Positions 34,256 through 42,511 of a stretch of DNA of 64,000 bases are shown piece after piece. Made by a program: the position numbers and the translations under genes. The notes beneath the pieces were generated by a model that was not told where the DNA came from, ran no database searches, and was given only the letters and a program-made list of their open reading frames with translations. The stretch is from CAZUDO01 sp964618895 (lineage in GTDB: Bacteria; Desulfobacterota; Binatia; DP-6). The DNA lies in the NCBI GenBank assembly GCA_964618895.1, contig CAZUDO010000097.1:1-64000 (forward strand). The letters run 5' to 3'. The stretch's first letter is position 1, and each line of letters opens with the position of its first letter.

Positions 34256-34743
34256 GGAGCTCCTGGAGTCAGATCGAGGAGAGCACACGACACTCCATCG
34301 AGTGTGTTGCCGACTTCACCGACGACGTCGCTCACCGAGCAGCGAAAGTCGTCCATGCGCACGTCGCCACCGTCCGCACAGGCAAAGCGCACGCGCACCA
34401 GCCCCTCGCGCCGAACGGGGATGTCACTGGTGGCGGTGTAGACGACCGTGACGCGCGACGCGCGCTCCTCGGCGCCGCGATCGGCATTCGCCACCAGTAA
34501 CGAGCCGTGGCTTCCGTCGGCATCGAGCACGTTCTCGATGGCAGCCGAACCCGGGACACTCACCTGAGACAGCGGATAGGTGATCTCGAGCTTGGCACCG
34601 CGTACCGCCTGACGCCGCCCCGCCGAGGCGTCCAGACCGACGGTGAGTGCCACCCCTTTCGTGCCACAGGAAACGCCCCGCGCGGTGCCGGCCGCGGACA
34701 GCACCATCAGCACGCACGCGACCACAGTCGCTTCCTGCTTCAT
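34252..34743 (-). CDS. Short secreted protein with the cassette's beta-sandwich domain
   Basis: 163 residues: signal peptide (residues 1-23, ending ARGVS), then one beta-sandwich domain (VALTVGLDASAG, AKLEITYPLSQVSVPGSA, SLLVANADRG, VTVVYTATSDIPV) ending with a Cys-containing DGVSCALLDL. It is the stand-alone form of the C-terminal domain of the preceding gene product, with the same order of motifs. It overlaps both neighbours by 4 bp. No Cys repeats or linker are present. It may be a minor subunit of the same surface structure. Confidence 0.78.
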   Translation of the reverse strand: MKQEATVVACVLMVLSAAGTARGVSCGTKGVALTVGLDASAGRRQAVRGAKLEITYPLSQVSVPGSAAIENVLDADGSHGSLLVANADRGAEERASRVTVVYTATSDIPVRREGLVRVRFACADGGDVRMDDFRCSVSDVVGEVGNTLDGVSCALLDLTPGAP

Positions 34744-36170
34744 CGAGCCACCACGCCGAGCAGCGAGCACCCGATGCCGCGGATCGTACTGCCGATCTCG
34801 TCGGTGGCGTCCTTGGTCTCGCAGCTGAAGTCCCCGAGCGGGAATCGCGTGCCGGCCTGGCACGAGAAGAGGACGTTGATGAGAGCGTTCGGTGCCGCGG
34901 GTAGATTCTCGCTGGCGATGTACAAGACAGTCAGGCGATCGTCCTGACCATCGCTGTTCGTGTCCCGGTCGTTGGCAACCACGAGCGACCCGCGGCTACC
35001 GTCCGGATCGAAGACGCTCAGGACGAGATCACCGAGGTCGACGGGCGTCGAGCCCGGCAGGCTGGCCCGCGGCGCGGGATAGGCGATCTCGACGAGGGCG
35101 CCCCGGACTCCCGGGACGGCGGCGGGCACGAAGTCCAGGCCCACGGTCAGCGTGACGCCGTTCTGGCCACACGCCACCGGATCGATGCTGCATCCGGTGC
35201 ACCCGTCGTCGGGCGAATCGTTGCCATCGTCGCACTGCTCCACGCCGTCGCGTACCGCGCCATCGCCGCAGCGGGCCGTCTCACAGCGGACGCAGTCGTC
35301 GGTGTCGAACTCGTTCCGGTCGTCACACTGCTCGACCCCCAGCGCGACGACACCATCACCGCAGACCGCCAGTCGGCACTGCCTTGTACATCCGTCGCTC
35401 TCGTCCGTATTCCCGTCGTCACACTGCTCGGTCCCCTGCGCGACGCCGTCGCCACATCGGGCGGGCAAGTCGCCACCGTACAACATGGCCGCAAGCCGCT
35501 GGCCGGTGTCGACCGCCCCGGTGACGACACACTCGGGAAGGGTCGCACAGCTTGCCACGTCGGGCCCCGCGACCCCGGAGCATGCACGCTGGATCGCGCC
35601 GCGGGCGCGCACGCTGCTCAGTTCCGAGGAGAGGACGCACTCGCCCGCGAGGCCCCCCCACGTCGTCGCACCACGATCACGTCCCGCCTGGCAGCGGGTG
35701 GAGGCCGCCAGCACCCCGGCGGCAATGCCGCTCCGTCCCTTGCCGATCGCGGCATGGCACTTGAGCTTCTTCTTGTCGCCGCCCAGCTCAGGCAGGCCCT
35801 GCAACGTGCGCCCGCTCGTGGCGATCTCCACGGCCGCGCCAGTGGAAATCGCACCGGCCGGATCGCCCGCGTAGTTCGCCAGCACCGGGTTGTCGCCGCG
35901 GCATGCTTTGCTGACGGCGCGCTCGAGCTTGCCGCGCAGCCCGCCCGCATCGACGGCGTTGCAGTCGGCTGCGAGCTTTCCCTTGTCCCGCTTCGCGTGA
36001 CAGGCATCGAGCTGCTTGAGGCGCGCCTTGATGACGCCGCTGCCGGCCTTGGCAATCGCGGCCCGGCACTTGATGGCAGCCTTCTGGGCCGCGGTCGCGG
36101 CCTCGGCGGCGCCGCCAAGCGACAACACAGCGACCGACGAGAGCATCAGGATGGCGCGGATGTGATTCAC
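34740..36170 (-). CDS. Secreted protein: helical Cys domain, DUF4215 repeats and beta-sandwich
   Basis: 476 residues from a GTG at 36170 that follows a GGAGG ribosome site. After the signal peptide (ending AEAAT) comes a helical domain with paired Cys (AIKCRAAIAKAGSGVIKAR, ACHAKRDKGKLAADCNAV, KKLKCHAAIGKGRSGIA). Three Cys repeats follow (CGDGVAQGTEQCDDGN, CGDGVVALGVEQCDDRN, CGDGAVRDGVEQCDDGN), then the cassette beta-sandwich (VEIAYPAPRASLPGST, SLVVANDRD, IRGIGCSLLG). The longer frame to 36290 is an upstream extension without a signal-like start. The gene opens the block of 4-bp overlaps. The helical Cys domain recurs in the gene at 38568-40043. Confidence 0.8.
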   Translation of the reverse strand: MNHIRAILMLSSVAVLSLGGAAEAATAAQKAAIKCRAAIAKAGSGVIKARLKQLDACHAKRDKGKLAADCNAVDAGGLRGKLERAVSKACRGDNPVLANYAGDPAGAISTGAAVEIATSGRTLQGLPELGGDKKKLKCHAAIGKGRSGIAAGVLAASTRCQAGRDRGATTWGGLAGECVLSSELSSVRARGAIQRACSGVAGPDVASCATLPECVVTGAVDTGQRLAAMLYGGDLPARCGDGVAQGTEQCDDGNTDESDGCTRQCRLAVCGDGVVALGVEQCDDRNEFDTDDCVRCETARCGDGAVRDGVEQCDDGNDSPDDGCTGCSIDPVACGQNGVTLTVGLDFVPAAVPGVRGALVEIAYPAPRASLPGSTPVDLGDLVLSVFDPDGSRGSLVVANDRDTNSDGQDDRLTVLYIASENLPAAPNALINVLFSCQAGTRFPLGDFSCETKDATDEIGSTIRGIGCSLLGVVAR

Positions 36171-36207
36171 GTGTCCTCCACAGAAATGGTTGCGGGCCAG
36201 GTACGCC

Positions 36208-36738
36208 TCAGTCACGGATGAACGATACGAACTTGTAGGTCCCTCCGCGCTCTGCGACGGACCCGGTGTTGAGGTACGCCTCCCGTCCACTCTGATCCTC
36301 GAGGGTCAATCGGAGCTTCTGGTGTGCGGTGAAGCCGGCGTACGGGTGCGTTCCCTGAGCGAACTCGAGAGCCTTCACGCGCAGACGCTGGCCGCCGAAC
36401 CGGTCGAGCAACGCCGCTTCTGCGTACAGACTCTTCGTATTGAGAAGACTCCAGGCGAACTCGCTCTCGCGAGCCGACGGCGGTTGCGCCGTGGCCTCCG
36501 GGGAGTGGTTGCCGGGGAGAATGACTGTCCGGTATTCACGCTCATCCACGCGCAGACGCGCGAGTGCGTCGCCGTCCTTGCGCGCGAGCGCGCCGAGGAA
36601 TTCGTCGATCAGCCGGTCGAGGGACGATGCCCCTCCGCTGAACGCGATCGGGGTAAGAGACGGACCCCGGCCGGCGACGGTCGCTACCGGCACGAGGAAT
36701 GCCATTGCCAGGATCGCTCTGAGTACGCGTCGGTGCAT
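36208..36738 (-). CDS. Secreted hypothetical protein, NTF2-like
   Basis: 176 residues with a signal peptide (residues 1-23, AILAMAFLVPVATVAG). The segment LDRLIDEFLGALARKDGDALARL is typical of the first helix of SnoaL/NTF2-like folds. It is followed by YRTVILPG and ends in strand-like LRLTLEDQSGREAYL and YKFVSFIRD. No catalytic motif is visible. It is inside the secreted cassette, 37 bp before the next gene on the same strand. The role is unknown; a small binding protein is likely. Confidence 0.6.
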   Translation of the reverse strand: MHRRVLRAILAMAFLVPVATVAGRGPSLTPIAFSGGASSLDRLIDEFLGALARKDGDALARLRVDEREYRTVILPGNHSPEATAQPPSARESEFAWSLLNTKSLYAEAALLDRFGGQRLRVKALEFAQGTHPYAGFTAHQKLRLTLEDQSGREAYLNTGSVAERGGTYKFVSFIRD

Positions 36739-36775
36739 GGTGACTCGCCTTTCCCTAGCTAGTGGGGGGGCGCCG

Positions 36776-36803
36776 GCCGGGAGCGGGGGGACCGTCTCCC
36801 GGC
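36776..36803 (-). terminator. Weak hairpin between cassette genes
   Basis: An 8-bp stem (GCCGGGAG with CTCCCGGC) and 12-nt loop lie 38-65 bp downstream of the stop of the gene at 36841-38502. It could be a terminator or a processing hairpin within the secreted cassette. There is no T run. Confidence 0.3.
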
Positions 36804-36840
36804 AGGCGCGAGCCGCATGAATCCGAATCTGTGGTCTGTC

Positions 36841-38502
36841 CTAGTTGGTTACGAAGCTGACCCAGTCGGAGGCCACCGTCGGCTGCAGCCAGTTGGTGCC
36901 GCCGGGGGCGAACGCTCCGATGTACTTGTTGCCGGACCCGTCAGTGGCGTTGACGAAGAAGCCGTCGAGGGTCGAGCAGTCGAGGCCGCCGACGCGAACC
37001 GCGTCGGCCGGACCGGCCACCGGGCGCGGATCGGTCACCGGCCAGGAGACCGGAATCGTGATCAGCGGGTCGGTGACCGAGACACCGTAACTCGCGCTCC
37101 ACAGGGTGAACGCGTCCGACCCCGTGCAGGGGCTGGCCGTACCACTGGCCTGTGTGGTCCCCGGCGCCCCGGGGCCGTTGTCGAAGAAGATGCTGTTCAT
37201 CACGGCGAGCGGAGAACGCCCGACGGGACCGTCGGTGCGGAGCGTGCTCGCCGCCGAGCAGATCTGGGCCGACGTGGCGTCCCCATCGAGGGTGAAGCCG
37301 CGGCGCCCGAACTTGGTGATGATCGTGTTGGCAATGGTGCCAGCCGTGCCGCGGCGGAGGAGCGCACCGTCGGCACCGGCGCTGACCGTGCCGGGCACCT
37401 TGGAGCCGATCATCGTGACGTTGCAGAACTTGGGAGCCGAGCGCGGGAGGTTGTTGAAGCCGTTCTCGTTGTTGTCGCCTTCGAAGCCCATGCTGCCGGA
37501 GCTGCTCTCCTGGCTGTAGGCTTCGAAGAGACCGAACTGGACGTTGCCCGTGTAGCCGAGCTGCCAGTCGAAGCCGTCGTCCTTGCAGCCGCTGGCAACC
37601 AGGAACTTCCCGTTCACGGTACCACCGAACCACTCGAAGCAGTCGTCGTTCCCGATGTGGGCCTGGACGTTCTCGACCGTGGTTCCGCGGCCGATCGCGT
37701 TCATGGTGAAGATGTTGAGTTCGTTGTCGACGCTCAGGATGCGGCCGGCGAACTCGATGCGGAGGAACTTCATCGTGCCGCTCGAATCGTTCGGGTCGTT
37801 GCCCCCGAACTCGATGCCGACCAGGCCTTCGGCCAGGCCGGTGCCCCCCGGAACGTTGACCGGCGCCCGGCCCATGAACGACAGGCCGCCCCAGTCGCCG
37901 GCAGCGCGGCCGCCGGTCTCGTCGCCGTCGCTGGTGAACAGGATCGGGTTCTCGGCATCGCCGACGGCGCTGATTTTGGCCCCGCGCCGGAAGACGAGGG
38001 CCGTCACAGTCGAGGGCGGCGTCGGGTTCTTCTTGGCCTTGATGGTGACGTTCGGCTGGATGGTGAGGGTCACGTTGGGCGACACGAAGACGAGGCCGTC
38101 GATCCGGATGAGACACCCCGTGGGCCACACCTGGCTCTGCGTGATGTCGGTCGAGATGGTCGCTTGCCCGCCGGGGCACGCGATCGCGCTGCCGGGGCCC
38201 GTACAGAGCGTGAACGGATCGGGCGCGCCGGCCACCTTGTTCTGGCAGAGCACCACGTCCGAGAGGCTGACCTGCCCGTCGCCGTTCAGGTCCGCACACC
38301 CGGTGGACGAGCCGTTGCAGAGCATGCTTGCCGCCTGGAATCCGACCACGACGTTGGCGGTACGGATGCAGTCCCCGATTTCGAATGCGGTGCCGCTGTT
38401 GTTGGCATCACCGCAGGCCTGGGCGCGCGCCACACTGGCCGCGCCCGCCACGAGGACGAGTGCGGCAAGACCCGCCAGCGTCCCCTTCCATGAGTTCGTC
38501 AT
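36841..38502 (-). CDS. Secreted beta-helix-like protein with dockerin-type calcium motif
   Basis: 553 residues: signal peptide (residues 1-28, LAALVLVAGAASVARAQ), then a dockerin-like unit (CGDANNSGTAFEIGDCI and DLNGDGQVSLSDVVLC, an EF-hand-type loop), then a long beta-rich domain (WGGLSFMGRAPVN, GIEFGGNDPNDSSGTM, DDCFEWFGGTVNGKFL, GCKDDGFDWQLGYTG). The long domain resembles secreted repeats annotated as hypothetical in many environmental genomes. The ATG at 38502 has a GGAGTG ribosome site 4 nt away. The pairing of a dockerin-like unit here with cohesin-like domains in the neighbours is suggestive of surface assembly, but is an inference. Confidence 0.75.
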   Translation of the reverse strand: MTNSWKGTLAGLAALVLVAGAASVARAQACGDANNSGTAFEIGDCIRTANVVVGFQAASMLCNGSSTGCADLNGDGQVSLSDVVLCQNKVAGAPDPFTLCTGPGSAIACPGGQATISTDITQSQVWPTGCLIRIDGLVFVSPNVTLTIQPNVTIKAKKNPTPPSTVTALVFRRGAKISAVGDAENPILFTSDGDETGGRAAGDWGGLSFMGRAPVNVPGGTGLAEGLVGIEFGGNDPNDSSGTMKFLRIEFAGRILSVDNELNIFTMNAIGRGTTVENVQAHIGNDDCFEWFGGTVNGKFLVASGCKDDGFDWQLGYTGNVQFGLFEAYSQESSSGSMGFEGDNNENGFNNLPRSAPKFCNVTMIGSKVPGTVSAGADGALLRRGTAGTIANTIITKFGRRGFTLDGDATSAQICSAASTLRTDGPVGRSPLAVMNSIFFDNGPGAPGTTQASGTASPCTGSDAFTLWSASYGVSVTDPLITIPVSWPVTDPRPVAGPADAVRVGGLDCSTLDGFFVNATDGSGNKYIGAFAPGGTNWLQPTVASDWVSFVTN

Positions 38503-38567
38503 CACTCCACTCCTTTGCGTTCTCGCGTGTGCGTTGTGTGCGTGTTGAGGCGTCATGTTCCATCTCC

Positions 38568-40043
38568 TCAGTTGCTGCCGGTGATGGAGACCGTACAGGT
38601 GACGCCCGGAACCGAATTGCCGTCCGCGTCCACCGGATCACTGACCGCGCAGCCCGTCACGATGTCCTGCAGACCGCAGGCGTCGTCGGCCGGGCAGCAG
38701 CCCTGCGGCGGCTCGCGGTAGAGACCGGTGGGCGGGTTGAAGGGATCGAATCCCGTGCAGGCACGGACCGCCGTAGCGCACGGGAGCGCGCTCAGCGGCA
38801 CCCGATTGGGGTCGGGAATCAGAAGACCGGCGGGACAGCAGCCGGTCACGTTCTGCTGCCGCAGGCAGAGGTTGTAGGAGCGCGGCACGCACGAATCGAG
38901 CGTCACCTCGAGAATCGGGCCGTCGTCGATGAAGGCGTCCTGCGCCTCGGCCACTAGGGTGACCAACTCGCTGTCGAGGTCGTTGGCCAGGAACAGGTCC
39001 GCGGTCCCATCGGTGGGCGACTGCAGCAGCTTGGCCTTCCCGGCCACCGTGGGCGCGCCATTGCGGCTCGGCAGGCTGGTCTGGAACTGCGGGTAGTCGA
39101 CGTTGATCTGCGCACCCGCGAGCTTGGCCAGCCCGGGGACGTTGAGGCTCACGGTCACGGTACGCCGACCCGTCGGCACGCCGCAGGTGCTCTGCAGCTG
39201 TCCGGCAGGCGGTTCGCTGACGACGCTGACGATCGCGCGCGCGATCCGCAGCCCGACCGCGGTCGCCGCATCGGTTGCGCATCCCGGAAGGGGACTCACG
39301 GCGAGATCGCCGCACACGCCCTGGGGCAGCGTGCCATCCGGCGGAATGCACTTGCTGGTGATGGTGGCCGCCCCCTTGGGGATGCTCCCCTTCACCGGAT
39401 CGTTCGCGGCCGTGAGGGCTTCATCCTCACAGGCCTGCGTCAGGTCGCTGAACTCGGACGGGTCGGACGCCGCGTTATCCGCCAGCTTCTGACACTTCAC
39501 CGCCGTCTTCACGATCTGGTTGATGATCTTGCTACGCTGCGCCGCGATCGTATCGATGCACCTCGCCTCGTCTTTGTTCCCCTGGGCGACATCGCCTTCG
39601 AGGCGTCGCGAGTTTTCTTCGACGGCCTCTTCGATGCGCGGGATGGCCGCCGCGATCGGGTCGCCACCGGCGTAGAGGCCGAGCACCGGCTCGCCCGGCA
39701 CGCACTTCCGGAACGCGCCAATGATCTTGTCGGTCGCCTTGCTGACGGCGAGCGGGTACTTACCGTCCGGGTCCATCAGCGGGTCGCCCGACTGCAGGTC
39801 GTTGCACGGCGCGCCGGCCGCCGGCGGCACGAGCTTGTTCTTCTCCTTGTGGCACTTGTCAGCCGACACGCGGGCGATCTTGGCCACCGTCGCGAGCTGG
39901 GCCCCGATGATCTTCCGGCAGTCCTTGGACGGCTTCAGGGGATCCGCCACTCCCCATGCCATCCCGCCAGCGCCGAGAAGCATCGCGCCGATCGTGAGCA
40001 CGACACCCGCCGGCCCTCCTGTGTAATTCCACTCATGCACCAT
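38568..40043 (-). CDS. Secreted protein with helical Cys domain and beta-sandwich
   Basis: 491 residues starting at the ATG after a GGAGG site. A hydrophobic signal (VVLTIGAMLLGAGGMAWG) follows about 12 residues. The helical domain has CRKIIGAQLATVAKIARV, KCHKEKNKL and later CIDTIAAQRSKIINQIV with KCQKLADNA, related to the domain in the gene at 34740. A beta-sandwich with AQINVDYPQFQTSLPSRNG and DLFLANDLDSELV follows. The tail is Cys-rich (GCCPAGLL, GCCPADDACGLQ) and ends VTCTVSITGSN. It is the first gene of the cassette and has a possible PhoB-type promoter upstream. Confidence 0.75.
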   Translation of the reverse strand: MVHEWNYTGGPAGVVLTIGAMLLGAGGMAWGVADPLKPSKDCRKIIGAQLATVAKIARVSADKCHKEKNKLVPPAAGAPCNDLQSGDPLMDPDGKYPLAVSKATDKIIGAFRKCVPGEPVLGLYAGGDPIAAAIPRIEEAVEENSRRLEGDVAQGNKDEARCIDTIAAQRSKIINQIVKTAVKCQKLADNAASDPSEFSDLTQACEDEALTAANDPVKGSIPKGAATITSKCIPPDGTLPQGVCGDLAVSPLPGCATDAATAVGLRIARAIVSVVSEPPAGQLQSTCGVPTGRRTVTVSLNVPGLAKLAGAQINVDYPQFQTSLPSRNGAPTVAGKAKLLQSPTDGTADLFLANDLDSELVTLVAEAQDAFIDDGPILEVTLDSCVPRSYNLCLRQQNVTGCCPAGLLIPDPNRVPLSALPCATAVRACTGFDPFNPPTGLYREPPQGCCPADDACGLQDIVTGCAVSDPVDADGNSVPGVTCTVSITGSN

Positions 40044-40118
40044 ATGTCCTCCGTCTCCCTCTGCGTTGCGCGCGCCGTATACTGTCGTCACGACGACGCT
40101 GCGTTGTGTGATGCTCCC

Positions 40119-40161
40119 GGTATAGCCGCGGCGCGTGACGCTCCGATGTGGGTGGCGTGAC
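40119..40161 (-). promoter_or_regulatory. Possible PhoB-type promoter of the secreted cassette
   Basis: On the minus strand GTCAC (40161-40157), CACAT (40150-40146) and GTCAC (40139-40135) are at 11-bp steps. After a 10-nt gap comes TATACC (40124-40119). This is the same geometry as the phoB and tonB promoters, but only two of the three half-sites are good. Confidence 0.4.
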
Positions 40162-40204
40162 GCTACGAGGGCGATTGCGTGATGGTGGGGCGACATCGGT
40201 GGAC

Positions 40205-40310
40205 TTTCTGTCTTGGGTGTTATCGCTGCCCGGTTACGGGCGCGTGACATGGGTGCGGCATTTGCGTTGGATGGGGCGGAATTCTCCCGCCCGTAACCCG
40301 CCCGACACGA
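40205..40310 (+). promoter_or_regulatory. Conserved upstream element, copy A
   Basis: TTTCTGTCTTGG (40205-40216) is followed 74 bp later by a 32-bp block (40279-40310) of form GAATTC-N8-GTAAC-N5-CGACACGA. The same two blocks, with the same internal spacing in the 32-bp part (25 of 32 bases identical), occur before the TonB-dependent receptor at 45254-45363. Copy A ends 97 bp before the first HMA2-like gene. GGTTACGGGCG and CGCCCGTAACC form an inverted repeat within it. Function is unknown; a shared regulator site is likely. Confidence 0.6.
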
Positions 40311-40407
40311 ACCGGCCGCCCACCGGCGTGCTCCAGGATCGTTTTCCGGGTATTGAGCCTCACCACCCGGCTCGCTACATTGCCGGCACCCACGGGAGGA
40401 GGACTGG

Positions 40408-40791
40408 ATGAACGACCCGGTGCGCAGCGACGATGGAGATGCGGGAGTCCGCTTTCACCTCGTACACACCGTTCCCGGGCGAACGCGCATACGGGTCGAT
40501 GCGCCGGACCAGCTCGACGACCTGGTCCGTGCCATCGAGGAATTCTTCCACGATCATCCGGGCTTGCGCGAGATCCGTGCGAACCGGGACTGCCAGAGCG
40601 TGGTCGTGACCTACGATCCGGAGGTGTTCGACGCCCGACACCTCCCCGTCGCCACCGAGCGCGAGGATACCAGCTGGACCGGCTGGTTCGGCGCGCTGCG
40701 TACTACGGTAACTCGCGTCGTCGAGGACACAACGACGCGGGCCGTTCGGACCCTCACGTCCCTGGTCGAAGCACTCCGACCCGGCGCGTGA
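40408..40791 (+). CDS. HMA2-like protein without CxxC
   Basis: 127 residues with a ferredoxin-like metal-transport fold of the HMA2 type: VHTVPGRTRIRVDAP at the start, GLREIRANRDCQSVVVTYDPEVF as the second half. The CxxC metal site of classical HMA domains is absent; the only Cys is isolated. The C-terminal half (FGALRTTVTRVVEDTTTRAVRTL) is an amphipathic helix. It is the first gene of a cluster with four more such domains and a P-type ATPase and follows conserved element A. A metal-independent docking or regulatory role for the ATPase is an inference. Confidence 0.7.
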   Translation: MNDPVRSDDGDAGVRFHLVHTVPGRTRIRVDAPDQLDDLVRAIEEFFHDHPGLREIRANRDCQSVVVTYDPEVFDARHLPVATEREDTSWTGWFGALRTTVTRVVEDTTTRAVRTLTSLVEALRPGA

Positions 40792-40794
40792 CCG

Positions 40795-41127
40795 TTAGAC
40801 GACCAGCAACGCGGTCAGAGCCCGCTGGAGGGCGAGCTCGGCTGCCGCCCGGAGCAGCGTCATCGGCAGTTCGGCCACCACGGCTGGCCGTGGTGGCGGA
40901 CCGTTCCAGAGATGCCCCCACGCGGAGAGCGTGCCGAGGATCGCGTCCCGATCGGTGACGCCGACATCGTACTGGATCAGCGCGTTTCCGGTGACCGGAC
41001 TGGCGCTCACGTGCCGGACCCCGGGAAGCTCACCGATGCGGGCCTCGATCGCGCGCACGCGGCCAGGATTCCCCTTCACGTCGGAGAGCTTGACGCGGAC
41101 ACGGCCTGCGAGCGCATGGAGCACCAT
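40795..41127 (-). CDS. HMA2-like protein without CxxC
   Basis: About 110 residues from the ATG giving MVLHALAGRVRVKLSDV; an ATG 45 bp upstream is also possible. The HMA2 signature is LHALAGRVRVKL plus GVRHVSASPVTGNALIQYD. The C-terminal part ends in a helix (LLRAAAELALQRALTALLVV). It is closely similar to the product at 44696-45049, including the LSDVKG...R...EARI segment and the helical end. There are no Cys residues. It ends 3 bp from the convergent first gene of the cluster. Confidence 0.7.
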   Translation of the reverse strand: MVLHALAGRVRVKLSDVKGNPGRVRAIEARIGELPGVRHVSASPVTGNALIQYDVGVTDRDAILGTLSAWGHLWNGPPPRPAVVAELPMTLLRAAAELALQRALTALLVV

Positions 41128-41281
41128 GGCGGCGCCAGTGTACGCAGGCCAGCGCCACGGGCGTGAGCGCATCCCCCATGCGGCGGCAGAGGGGCACCGC
41201 GGATGCTACGCGCTCTGCGGGCGCAGGACGGAGACCTACCCGCAAGGGGTTGCGTCCCGTCGCGCCGGCGCGCGACGCTGA

Positions 41282-41806
41282 TCAAGCGACGGGTGACGGG
41301 GGCCCGGCCTGATTGAACGCGGCCCCGTTCATCATGACGAAGGTGCTCAGCCCGAACCAGACGTAGTCGTACCAGCTCGGGAAGGGCAGCCGATCCGAAA
41401 CGATCAGCGACCGCACCCCCAGCGCGAACAGCGCCACCGGCACCAGGAGCTTCAGGTCAAAGCCGCTCGTGACCGTACCCACACTCGAATTGACGGAGCG
41501 CAAGAACTCCGCAACCTGGCGGTCGGGGCGGAAGTCGGACGTGTGTCCGTTGCCATTGCCACCGTCGATGTCGAGTGCGGGCAGTGTTTCGGCGAGCGCA
41601 TGGAGATGGTCAGCTGCCACCGGGGCAGGCGTGTCGAACCACACGATCACCGATCCCGTGACGAGGTTGGTCTCCACTCTGCACGCGCCCGCGATGCGGC
41701 TGAGGCGCTCCCGCATCTCGGTCGCCATCGCCGGGTTCGCCCGCATCTCGGCAATGCGCAGGCGCACCCGGCCCGGAATGGCGTGAACGATCGTGACGTC
41801 GGTCAC
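41282..41806 (-). CDS. HMA2-like domain protein with C-terminal membrane helices
   Basis: 174 residues from a GTG at 41806. Residues 1-75 carry the HMA2 signature VHAIPGRVRLRIAEM and CRVETNLVTGSVIVWFD. After a Gly/Asn-rich linker, two hydrophobic segments follow (LKLLVPVALFALGVRSLIV and YDYVWFGLSTFVMMNGAAF). The protein is thus membrane-anchored with a cytoplasmic HMA2 domain. It is 7 bp downstream of the DUF5132 gene, so they form an operon. It may deliver or couple to the ATPase in the membrane. Confidence 0.7.
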   Translation of the reverse strand: MTDVTIVHAIPGRVRLRIAEMRANPAMATEMRERLSRIAGACRVETNLVTGSVIVWFDTPAPVAADHLHALAETLPALDIDGGNGNGHTSDFRPDRQVAEFLRSVNSSVGTVTSGFDLKLLVPVALFALGVRSLIVSDRLPFPSWYDYVWFGLSTFVMMNGAAFNQAGPPSPVA

Positions 41807-41813
41807 CGGGTGG

Positions 41814-42113
41814 TCACGCGCTGAGCGACCGCCCCTTGCGCGCCTCGGTCGCACTCACCGTGCTCGGAGAGGCAGCGCCGTCAGTGTATTCAGAGCGCAC
41901 CTCCGCGACCAGGTCGTTCATCTGCTCGCGGGTTTCCGCGAACAACTCCTTCACCTTGTCCCCCGCGAGCAGGGCTCCCCAGATGAGCCCCTTCGCGACC
42001 GGGCGCACGACCGCTCCGGCTGCGGGCAACAACACCGGCGCGACGAGCGCTGCGCCCACACCAATCAACAGGCCGCCGCCCCAGCCCTTCACGACACCGT
42101 CGAGAATCGCCAT
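41814..42113 (-). CDS. DUF5132-like membrane protein
   Basis: 99 residues: MAILDGVVKGWGGGLLIGVGAALVAPVLLP is split here as its Gly-rich first helix, then AVVRPVAKGLIWGALLAGDKVKELFAETREQMNDL. This matches the short DUF5132 family, often beside HMA2 and P-type ATPase genes. The ATG at 42113 has a GGAGG ribosome site; the longer frame upstream is not coding. One or two membrane hairpins are likely, followed by an acidic amphipathic helix. It is divergent from the P-type ATPase gene. Confidence 0.75.
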   Translation of the reverse strand: MAILDGVVKGWGGGLLIGVGAALVAPVLLPAAGAVVRPVAKGLIWGALLAGDKVKELFAETREQMNDLVAEVRSEYTDGAASPSTVSATEARKGRSLSA

Positions 42114-42511
42114 CGAGCACCTCCGTAACCTGAATTTAACATTGGCCCCTTGCGGGGCGTGGATTGCGCATCGTATAGACCGAGCCCTAACAGATTGCAA
42201 GCAAGTCCATTTAGCGCGGTGCCATCGCGCTGCTGGATGAGCCTCAGACACTCGGAGCGCGGGGGAGGTGTCCCAGGGATGATGTGTGCGCGAAGATGGA
42301 GGAGCGGTGCGGCGGGGATGTCAGGTCTGAGCGGAAGCGATCGGCTCCGCCTCCGCAGGCGTTGAGCACGATCAGGGACGTGGTCGCGGGGTCAGTTCCC
42401 CGTGCGTTCGCCAGCGGCTGGCGTACGACGGCCGGGCAGATCCCCCTCCCGACCCCAACTTGCGGCATCCTGGGACGAGGCCGCCTCTTGCACACAGGAC
42501 AGGTGACGACC

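Noticed and set aside
42284..42511. Extended N-terminus of the P-type ATPase from the GTG at 42284
   Set aside because: The added 76 residues are low in protein-like pattern and do not occur in the HMA2 ATPase layout; the GTG at 42512 fits better, though this is not certain.
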